From positions 19,771,019-19,835,018 of the forward strand of contig CM049306.1 of assembly GCA_026874595.1 (NCBI GenBank): a stretch of DNA of 64,000 nt. Direction: 5' to 3'. Source of the DNA: Sipunculus nudus. Lineage: Eukaryota; Annelida; Sipuncula; Golfingiida; Sipunculidae. Below are positions 40,701-52,700 of this stretch, in pieces (the first letter of the stretch is position 1; each line of letters starts with the position of its first letter). A program made the position numbers and the translations under genes. The notes under the pieces were generated by a model. That model did no database searches. It saw only the letters and a list, made by a program, of their open reading frames with translations, and was not told the DNA's origin.

Positions 40701-43700
40701 CCTGACCATGTGTTACCTAATGTTGAAATAAAGCATGTGAGCAGTTCGTGAACAAATGATCTGTACTATTACCATGATCATTAATTTGCTTTATGATTAA
40801 CTGTTGACATTTCAGTAGTTTACACATTTGTTCAATTGAATCTATTTTTTTTTGTATAATATATATTATTAAATATATATGTATTTTTTTATGAAATGTA
40901 TACAGTTGGAATTTAACTAATTAACAACATAAAACAGGGCAAACAAAGCCTGATCTCAAATTCTGCTGAGGCAGGAAAATAATGAACAAATGTTTGTAAT
41001 AAATCCTCATTTTTTATCACATCAATTTTTTTTTTAATTTAAGTTTATATTTCTATAATTTCCAATATAAAATATATATCTGAATATAAAAGTTGATTCA
41101 TATTTCTCAATTGCATCATCATAAATCTCAATCTTGTCAGATAACACCACATCATGCATACAAATGTTTATTTATTTTTTACCACAAAAATATATCTTTT
41201 AAATATGCAAAACAATAAATATCTAAAAATAATACTTGATTTAGATTTCAAAATTTTTAATTGTGTCATTATTTATCCATAATGTGCTTCACATTTTATA
41301 ATAATTTAAGCATACTGATGGGTTAAATTATATTTGTTAAAATCATTTAAAAGAAAATTGATTTCTTTAAAAATGCTACATTACACAACATTGCATCTTC
41401 TGGATTACACCTTGAATTACTTTTTCAAGGAAGTTTTTGCATATCAGAGTGGAAACAGCATTACAATTAAGGAGATACAGTGAAAACAATAACAATTACT
41501 GCATAACACTTGGTGGGTTGGGTCTGTGGGGGAGGGGGGGGGGGGGGGTGATTGGGGTGGTGATAAGAGAATAACTGTACACCTGTCACAGCAGGGGATC
41601 TCCCCCAGTGACTGTAACAAATCAGAAACCCTGGCATAGCTGACTTCCAGTGACCTGGAGTGGGACCCTGCATCTGTAATCTGTAATCAAAGCAAATGGC
41701 TACAATAGAGCCTCCAGAAAAAACCAACAACTAGCTTAATTTTCAAGCTTTTATTTTCAAATTTCAGATTTTGAACAAATTAAATATTTACGTTTACATG
41801 CTGTGAAAATAAAATCAATGGTACTTACAGGAAAAAACGTGCCATGGTCAAAGTTGGGCAAAATTTAAGGTACTTATTTTATTTTTATGCTAATAACTTA
41901 AATAATTTACAAAATTCAGATCTAATTTTGGGTAAACAGTTGAATCTTAATTAAACATAGTTATATACTTGGGAAAATAGACTAGTTTCAGAATTTTTCA
42001 TGTTAAGTGAGTAAATATTTTTCCTGATTTTTTACAAAGTTCATTATGTTTGGGCCCATAACTTAAATAATTATTACTCAACAGACTAAATTTCTGGCAT
42101 GTACATAGGAACTATATAGAGGAATATTTATGTTAAATATGAGGAAAAACAGATGAGTGGTTTTGATATTGGGCAGCCCTGAAGTGTGAAAAAAGGATTT
42201 TAATAAAAAATTGAGGTTTTTCCTTAATTTCTCAAAGGAACGAAGTCGCAAAGACCCAGTTTTCGGCTTGGTAGGAGATCTTGGGGACATCTAACATTAT
42301 GCTGAATTATGGATTCCTAGGTCTTACGGTTTCAAAACGTGCCACATCTACGGACGGACGGACAGACGACGGACAATGGACCACGACTATAGCTCAGATG
42401 ACTGATAGTCAGCTGAGCTAAAAATTCCACCCAGTGGTCACTGAGGAGTTCTCCAGAACCTATGCGGCAGTGGCGGCCGACTGAAAAACATAGTATCCGC
42501 AAAACTCTGTTTTGGTGGATACAATAATACAGCTAACACTCCGGCATATCATGCCTTTACAGTTCATCAGGTGGCATGCTGTTTAAAAAAAACGTCTGTA
42601 AGATTGTGTGCTTACCTGTTCCTAGTGTGTGGTCCACTTGTGGTCCCGTTCCAGCGGTCTCTGTTGGCCCGGATTGTAATAACCAATCAATCTGATCCGT
42701 TACAGGTACACCATGTAACGTGTCACCTGGTGACAACTGAACCCATCTGCATGCAACAATCTCCTCAAAATCACAGATCAGGGAATCTGCAAAGTAGAAC
42801 TTGAGATTAAACACCAGAGACGCTGATGGAAGTTTAGTACTGCATCAAAGGCAGTTCAGCACTTAGTTCAGCCTTTGATTGGATATTTAAGCTACTGACA
42901 GAATGAAACAACTGATGACAGACTTTACATACAGATGCTATTTCTATAGTAAATCAATAAATGGAATTTACTTTCCCCAAGTTTTTATTTACAAATGTAA
43001 GATACTGGTTTAAAGTTGTGGAATTCTATAAATATTGCGTATTAACCTGCGCAAAGCGAAGGTTATGTTTTCCCTCGATTCTCTGTGTGTGTGTATATGT
43101 CTGAGCCACATCTGGAGACATACGGATGCAAATGAAATTTATCATATAGGTTGGTATTGAAATAAGGGACCCAAGGGTCATGGCACTCAGCTGTAGTTTA
43201 AAATTTTAGCAAATGCAAAATATGCAAAATATTCTATTGTAATGTTTTATATATATATAGGTATATGAGAAGCTAGGTGGAAAGGGGCCCCCTACCTGGT
43301 TTTAGTAAAGTTCTAAATGTATGATTGCAAAACTGAGGTGTTCTACGATTCTGAAATCATTACCAGAAGCTGATTAGGCTGATGGTTTAAAGCTTAAAGG
43401 CATGATTATACCTGCCAACAACACCAATACTGACCAACCCTGTCTAAATGCAAATATTTACCACCAACACTGTCCAAATATCATTAGTTACCAACACTGT
43501 CCAAAAATCATTACTTACTGACTGGCAAAGAAGCTGGAGTTGTTATGATGGTAGTAGGGATAGTTGTTTGGGTTGTTGGTGAAGTCACAACTGAAAATAA
43601 AATCAGATTCTGAGTATATGGTTCTCTTTAACTATAAGATCTCCTTGTTGCATCTTAAATCACAAGGAACACATGACTGTGAATCATGCATTATGAATGT

Positions 43701-46700
43701 CTAAGTCTAAAAATATTTAATTTCTGATTAATTTGTAAACAAATTTTTAACCACAATGCAATTGAGCTGCATCCTTGAAAAACACCCATGCACTAAAAAT
43801 GTAATTAACATCAGTGATGTTTAACCTTAGGGTATAGTTATCATATAAACCAGACATGCAGCATAACATTGTTGAAAACAAAGAAAAAACAAGGGACCTA
43901 TGGGTCACTGTGCTCAGCTGAAGTTAACCTTGAAGGTAAAAATCTAAAATAATATCAAATGGAGATAAAGTGTAAGAGGAAGAGGTAATAAAGGCCATGG
44001 TTGGTTTATATGATTGGTTTGTATTGATGAGCAAGAAATTGATGCAAATAATATTTTGTGACCTGACCATGTGTTTCCTAATGTTGAAACTGAAGCATGT
44101 GAGCAGTTTGTGAACAAATGATCTGTACAGTTACCATGACCATTAGTTGGCTTTTCGATTAACTGTTGACATTTCAGTAGTTTACACATTTGTTCAATCG
44201 AATCTTTTTTTTTGTATAATATATATTATTAAATATATGTTTTTTTTATGAAATGTATACAGTTGAAATATAACTAATTAACAACATAAAACATGGCAAA
44301 CAAAGCCTGATCTCAAATTCTGCTGATGCAGGAAAATAATGAACAAATGTTTGTAATAAATCCTCATTTTTTTATCACATCAATTTTTTTTTTAATTTAA
44401 GTTTATATTTCTATACATTTTCAATATAACATATATATCTGAATATAAAAGTTGATTCATAATTCTCAATTGCATCATCATAAATCTCAATCTTGTCAGA
44501 TAACACCACATCATGCATATAAAATGTTTATTTATTTTTTACCACAAAAATATATCTTTTAAATCTGCAAAACAATAAATATCTAAAAAAAATATTTGAA
44601 TTTAGATTTCACAATTTTTAATTGTGTCTTTATTTATCCATAATGTGCTTCATATTTTATCATACTGATGGGTTCCATTATGATTGGTAAAATCATTTAA
44701 AAGAAAAATGATATCTTTAAAAATGCTACATTACACAACATTGCATCTTCTGGATTACACCTTGAATTACTTTTTCAAGGAAAGTTTTTGCATATCAGAG
44801 TGGAAGCAGCATTACAATTAAGGAGATACAGTGAAAACAATAACAATACTGCATAACACTTGGTGGGTTGTGTTTGCGGGGGGGGGGGGGGGGGGGGTCA
44901 TTGGGGTGGTGATATGAGAATAACTGTACACCTGTCACAGCAGGGGATCTCCCCCAGTCACTGTAACAAATCAGAAACTCTGGCATAGCTGACTTCCAGT
45001 GACCTGGAGTGGGACCCTGCATCTGTAATCTGTAAACAAAGCAAATGACTACAATAGAGCCTCAAGAAAAAAATCAATAACTAGCTTAATTTTCAAGCTT
45101 TTACTTCCAAATTTCAGATTTAAACTAATTAAATATTTATGTTCACATGCTGTGAAAATTAAATCAATGGTGCTTACAGGAAAAAAACGTGTCATGGTCA
45201 AAGTTGGGCAAAATTTAAGGTCCTGATTTTATTTTTATGCTAATTACTTAAAAAATTTACAAAATTCAGATCTAATTTTGGGTAAACAATTGAATCTTAA
45301 TTAAACACAGTTATATACTTGGGAAAACAGACTCTAGTTTCAAAATTTTTCATGTTAAGTGAGTAAATATTTTTCCTGATTTTTTACAAAGTCCATTATG
45401 TTTGGGCCCATAACTTAAAGAATTTATACTTAACAGACTTAATTTCTGGCATGTACATAGGAACTATATAGAAGAATATTTATGGTAAATATGAGGAAAA
45501 ACAGATGAGTGGTTTTGATATTAGGCAGTCCTGAAGTGTGAAAATAGGATTTTAATAAAAAATTGAGGTTTTTCCTTAATTTCTCAAAGGAACAAAGTCG
45601 CAGAGACCCAGTTTTCGGCTTGGTAGGGGATCTTGGGGACATCTAACATTATGCTGAATTTTGGATTCCTAGGTCTTACGGTTTCAAAACGTGCCACATC
45701 TACGGACGGACGGACGGACGGACGGACGGACGGACGGACGACGGACAATGGACCACGACTATAGCTCAGATGACTTATAGTCAGCTGAGCTAATGATCAC
45801 ATTAGAAATGCAATTAATAAGGTCTTGATAAAACTCCAACGGCTGAAAACAGACAACCTACCTGCCCTTTGCAGATGAATGAAAAATTCTTTTCTAACTT
45901 GATGATATAAGTTACAGGACATAGTATAAGACCAAGGACATAGTGCAAGACTGTTCCAGAAAAGTGCTATATTGAAATTTCACAAACCAAATCACAATGC
46001 TACTCCCAATTCATCTAATGCTCAAATGGTATTATCACTAGCCTGCAGAGGTAATAATAATATTTCTACATTTAATACCTTGCCAATATCCAGCACTCAG
46101 TGCTGCTCAGTGACACCATTACAGTTGAAGATAAAACATGATAAAAATTAATGAAAAGTTAAGAAAGCTAAAACAACTATTTGCATTGAGATAAAAAAAA
46201 TAAAAATATAATGGTATGATATACTATAAATTGCAGCTAGAAAATCATGATGTTCCCATTATAAATAACTAATGTAGGCATAGTTTATAAAGAGCAAAAC
46301 TAAATTTGAAACAGACAGGCTTAAGATGTGATCAGTCAAGTCAAATTACAGAAATGGCATAAAATCTACAGAATGGTTCAAAGTTAATTTAAATGATAAG
46401 GAGCCAAAGTCGTATTAAAAGCAATAAATGATCACAATAAGAAATAAAATGCAACATTTTGAATTACCAACAAATTTTACTTCAACCGCTCTGGAAGTCA
46501 TTAAAGAATCTGACTACGGCAACATGTTATTACCTGTTCCAGGGCATGCACCAGCTGAAAACGTGATGTCATCTATAGCGGCATCTCCACGGTAACTGGT
46601 ACCCACCATCCCCTCTATTAATATATGGTATGGTCCTTGTCCGGATGGTATTGATGGTATGTTCACTTGAGCCCTAAGCCACTGATTTCCTCTATTTCCT

Positions 46701-49700
46701 GTGTCAGAGGATATCATATATTTACATTTCATTCATACAAAATTATTTTACTCAGGAAAATTATTGAAAACACAAATAACAGCATAGACTAAAAGATTAG
46801 GCCACACAAAAATTTTTTTTCAACAATCTGGAACAAATAGTATGGAGTGAGTGAGCAATATGTTTTTATTTACCAGCTGAATCAAAATATATTGTTAGGA
46901 AGACAAATTGCTCAGAGGAAAACATTGGGCCGATCTGGGATTCAAACCTATGTTGGTGGCGCACATGTCAAGCATTCCAACCGCTTCGCTAGCAAAACAA
47001 GCTTCACTAGCGAGACAGTTTGGTCTCCTTTTATGTCATCTTGTAACACACCCCCTTTTAAGAGTGTTCTGCTACCAGAACAAGACTAATAATCCCAGGA
47101 GTCACACTTTGGTGAGCTTATTCCCTGGGCCACAAAGTTTACCGTCACGTAAAGCAAGCTTCACTAGCATGACAGTTCGGTCTGCTTTCATGTCACCCCC
47201 GTAACAATATTCAATTTAGTCATCTGGCAGGAAGAATACCAGTATGTGCAATATTTCTTTTAATGGTGCAAATGAACCATAAAGTTCAGTGAATCTTTTG
47301 GTGCAATTTTTAATATACAATATTTCTTTGATGGGACTGTGGCAAGAGCTCTTGTAAGTAACAATACTATCAAGGAATAAGTGCCAACCCCCCCCCCCCC
47401 CCCCCCACGAAAATAAAAATAAAAAAATTCTGTAGAACAGCTTGACTATATTTTCACTATGAACTATTTTAATATAGATATTACTAAAAGAAAATGAAAT
47501 CATTAATGGCTTATCAATTGCCATAAGTTTTCTAAAACAATTCACTGACTTAAGATATTGATACACTAATGTATCATAATTCTCTTTAATCCTTTACAGA
47601 AACTTCGAGCAAACAAATATTTAAGCGTTTCACTTTGTATCTTTGTGTGTGTTCAACCACACCACCAAATGAATATAGTGTTATTTTTATAAAATAAACA
47701 ACTGAACTTGCCCATCATTTTCCACAGTTCCTCAGGCTGGTTAATGGTGGTTTCATCTATCTTGTACACAGCAACATGGCCTATCTCTGCTCCGTACATA
47801 TGGTAGTAGAAAGTCATACAGATGCCACCCTGGTTCAGTAGGGGTGAGGCAAGCCAGGCCTTGTCTCGCCAAGTTGAAGGATTGGAGGCCTCAATAAATA
47901 TGTACTTCCCTGAAATAAAGTTTATCAACTAAAGGATGCTTGAAAAGCTACAGTTCAATATCTGAAGTACCGTACATTCTTAATTCGAGAAGAATAAAAT
48001 AATTACTAGCTCTGAATTTCACATTAAAACAATAAAAAATCATCCATGTTGCTTTGATTTTCGATCTACCAGATTCTTGAGTGAGCCATAGTAGCAGAAG
48101 TTAAGAATATCTATCTTTTATCATTTCCTTGTCCTTTGTCATGTATTTGTGAATGACATATCTGGGCCTTTGTATGCTGTTAGTACTCCACTAACTGTTT
48201 AATAAAAGATGACCTTGGTGCTTGCATACTATATTAGTTGACAATTTTCACCTTTGAATACAGCACATCTACCTCTTTTCAATATTCAAAAAAGCACTTC
48301 CAGTTAATATTTAGCATGCTTCCCAGCCCGCCTTGTGGGACCTCTATTCAGCCCCAACTGTTAAAGAGTCCTCATTCACTAGGATTGTGTACAATTTCAC
48401 AGCTAATAAAAACAGGATGTTGTGAAAAGGTTGCTCTGATTTCATTATTCATGTCCATTACCACAGGTTGTCTTCCATTACCACAGGTTGTCTTCCAGAG
48501 TAGTTCCCAACTTGCCGTGTGCAAGTGTTTACCTTGGCAATCCAGGCATGCTATCAGCACCATACTTTTCAAGGTGGAACCTGGGACGGCAAGAGTTCCG
48601 CCCTCAGAAAATACTGCTGAAACAAATTAGCAGTCGCACAGGAGTCCCCACACGTATGGGTTACCGAAACCCCTGCTGGTACCCCCGCCCTATTATGGCC
48701 CACTGCTCTCCCAGTGATGATTAGCACGGATTACAAACCATGTAAACACAAACTTTTTTCCATGGCGTGCTATTCAAAGTTAGATGGTGACTTCAAGCTA
48801 ATTGGCTTTATAAGAGCTAGTGAAAATCATTCTCACTCCAGCTACTGAAATTGTGTGTGTTTTTTTTAATTTTTAAGTAAGAAAAATAATTAAAAGACCC
48901 CCAGATTTTCCATATGACAATTAGAACTGAAACCAGATTTCCAATTTCTTGAGAATGTACGGTACCAGTTTCCATATGACAATTAGAACAACAATTGAAA
49001 CCAGATTTCAAATTTCTTGAGAATGTACAGTACCAGATTTTCCATATGACAATTAGAACAATTGAAACCAGATTTCGAATTTTTTGCAAATGTATGGTAC
49101 CAGATTGGTTTCAATTGTTCTAATTGTCATATGGACAGATTTTTTATAAAGCAGGATACTATGGTAACAACTTTGGTGGTGGAAAAACTATTTTAAAGAA
49201 ATTACTCTTCAAACTGCTCTGCAAACCATTTGCACTATTTTCCCCATCATAAAAAGCTAAATATTTTATTTTAAATTCTTCCATTAGTGTAAGACATCCA
49301 ATTGACTCCTCCAGTACTTTGTGCAACTAACAATTAAACTATCTCCCCTATTAATAAATAAGCTTCCCTAAGGGTCAGCCAGTCAGAACTTTGCTTGCTT
49401 TTTTAGGCCAAGCAAAGGTTAGGAAAATCAATTTAACATTTCTCAAACCTAAAGCACTTTTACAAGTCCCTTATTTACTTTGTTCCCAGTATGCATTATG
49501 CCCCAAGTATGCATTAAGATGAAGTAGCTGCTCTCAAGCCTCAGGTTACTGATCACTGACCAGAATAAGCTTGCATCTTATAGCAGTTAAGGGAAAGTCA
49601 GTTAAGTTTCAATAATTATTATGTTTAGCTCAATGACTGGCAGTATGGCATGTTTTGGCTTAATGATATTTGTTCTTATCTAGACAGACCTTTCGCTATG

Positions 49701-52700
49701 TTGGTCATTTTAAACTTAGCTGATGTTTTATTTTATCTGTAGTAGAGAACCTTCACTTAGTATTTTATCTGTGGTAGAGATCCTTCACTTAATAAGTACA
49801 CTACCTGAGCCTGTGGTGTGATCCCCTGAGGGTCCAGTGTTCCCACTCTGTGTAACTCCTGTATTCTCCTTCCAGTTGATCTGGTCAACCAAATTTTTCC
49901 CAAAAGCCATCACTTCTCCCTCCACTTGTTGCCACTGACAGCCGACAATATTCTGCTCAAAGTCACATGCCAAGGCAGCTGTTAACGCAGCAAAAATGGT
50001 ATTGGAATTAAATAGCATGGAATGAATCGCATTTTGGCAGTTCTAAAATAATAAACAAAAGCACTCTGCAAATGGTGCACATTATGCCTGTTGTGTATCT
50101 GGTGACCTCTGACCTCATTAAATACAGGTGAATTAGTTGAGAATGTAATTCAGGTAAGAAACTATAGGTAAATAAGTATTATGAGTTTCATAAAATTCCA
50201 TAAGTCTTTGGTAAGTCACCATGATACCACCAAAGTCTGGTGACCTCTGACCTTATGAAAAAAGCGTGGATTTTGCTGGAAATCGAACTTAGGATAGATA
50301 TTATATTGATTAATATTTTTGCTGAGTTTGATCAAAATCCACTGTATTCCTCTTAAGTTATCTAGGCAACATCACAAAGTAGCTTGGTGACCACCGACCT
50401 TATTAAATATGCATGGACTTTGTCCATAATTGAACTCGGGCAAGATAATCTATTTTGAAGTAGTTATGGTGAGTTTTGAGAAATTCCATGAAAGTGCCGT
50501 TTAGTTATCAGTGACACTTAAAGTTAACATACTGATTGACAGATAGACTTTGGGTATACCATAATACATCCTGTCAAAGACAGGCATATAACTAGATGTG
50601 TCGGAACGACACGAATGCCCCTGCCTGGGGCAAATTAGAAACATTTGTTAAATTTTGTAAATTTTTTTAAGTTCAGGAAGTGTTGTATGGTCAAAAGTAG
50701 GTCAACAAGGGCAAAATGCAAACTCGATCTGTAAAGGGTCATTATCAAGCAACACACCAAAAATCAGGCCAGTATCTGCAAGCATTGTGAAAAAAAGTCC
50801 ATATATATGCATTTTTCATGAAAATTTCTGTCTTTCATGAAATTTTCTATGTTCAGGATCTGTCATATGGTGAAAAATAGGTTAACTGGGACAAAACGCG
50901 AACTCGATCTGTAAGTGGTCATTATGCGCCCACAGACCAAACATTAGGCCAGTATCTGTAAGCATTGCATTGCGAAACTAGAATATTAGCAAAAGTTGAT
51001 AATCATTTATAAATTTAAATTGGAGAGGTATATACCATGTTTCATAACAATCCACCAAATGCTTCCTGAGAAATAAGCTCCTAAGTTTTTTTCTATACTA
51101 AGCTCTGTGACCTTGAAAAGTAGGTCAAGATCACCCATCTTTGAACTTGACCAAGATTTTGTAAATATAATGCAATAGGACTGAAGAAATGAAGTTCCTG
51201 TGTTGAATACCTTTGGAGATATCCTGCACAAAAGGCCAAAATTGAAAAAAAACGATAAATTTCATTAAAAAATCAGAAATTGCAGGTGGCGCCACCAAAA
51301 TTGTGCAGCACATACAGACCATCAGTCCCAATGATCATAGTAAGTTTTGTGAAAATCCACACAATGGTTCCTGAGATATAAACTTCTGAGTGTTTTTCTA
51401 TAATCAGCTCTAAAATGTAGAAAAATGGGTCAAGATCATCCATCATCAAACTTGACCGAGATTTTATCGATATACATCTTCACTGCTGAAATAAAATTCC
51501 AACGTTGAATCCTTTTAGAGATATCCCGCTCACAAGGTAAAAGTTAACAGACGCGGAACGGACGGATGGACGGACAGACACAGGACAGACAGATGGACAG
51601 ATGGACAGCTTGGGTGACGAAAATAGCCCATCAGCCTATGAGCTGAGGGCTAAGAACGGCTGTACATGTGAATTTTGTCATGAAAATTTCTATTTTTCAT
51701 GAATTTTTCTAAGTTTAGAAGCCGTAAAACGGTCAAAAGTAGGTCAACCGGGACGAAACACAAACTCGATCTGTAACTGGTCATTATCTGCCCACACACC
51801 AAAAATCAGGCCAATATCTGCAGGCATTGCGAAAAAAAAAGTCCGTACATGTGTATTTGTCATGAAAATTTCTATTTTTCATGAAATTTTCTAAGTTTAG
51901 GAGCCGTAAAACGGTCAAAAGTAGGTCAACCGGGACGAAACGCAAACTCTATCTGTAACTGGTCTATATCTGCCAACACACCAAAAATTAGGCCAATATC
52001 TGCAGGCATTGCGAAAAAAAGTCTGTACATGTGTATCTGTCATGAATATTTCTATTTTTCATGAAATTTTCTAAGTTTAGGAGCTGTAAAACGGTCAAAA
52101 GTAGGTCAACCGGGACGAAACGCGAACTCCATCTGTAACTCTTCATTATCTGCCCACACACCAAAAATTAGGCCAATATCTGCAGGCATTGCGAAAAAAA
52201 GTCTGTACATGTGTATCGGTCATGAATATTTCTATTTTTCATGAAATTTTCTAAGTTTAGGAGCCGTAAAACGGTCAAAAGTAGGTCAACCGGGACGAAA
52301 CACAAACTCGATCTGTAACTGGTCATTATCTGCCCACACACCAAAAATCAGGCCAATATCTGCAGGCATTGCGAAAAAAAAAGTCCGTACATGTGTATTT
52401 GTCATGAAAATTTCTATTTTTCATGAAATTTTCTAAGTTTAGGAGCCGTAAAACGGTCAAAAGTAGGTCAACCGGGACGAAACGCAAACTCGATCTGTAA
52501 CTGGTCTATATCTGCCAACACACCAAAAATTAGGCCAATATCTGCAGGCATTGCGAAAAAAAGTCTGTACATGTGTATCTGTCATGAATATTTCTATTTT
52601 TCATGAAATTTTCTAAGTTTAGGAGCTGTAAAACGGTCAAAAGTAGGTCAACCGGGACGAAACGCGAACTCCATCTGTAACTCTTCATTATCTGCCCACA

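Noticed and set aside
46937-46991. Functional tRNA gene
   Set aside because: A and B boxes are present but the acceptor stem and most of the T stem cannot pair; better explained as a SINE head.
48238-48724. Overlapping + strand frames of 130 and 78 codons
   Set aside because: No domain, no splice context and different frames overlap; composition alone does not support a gene.
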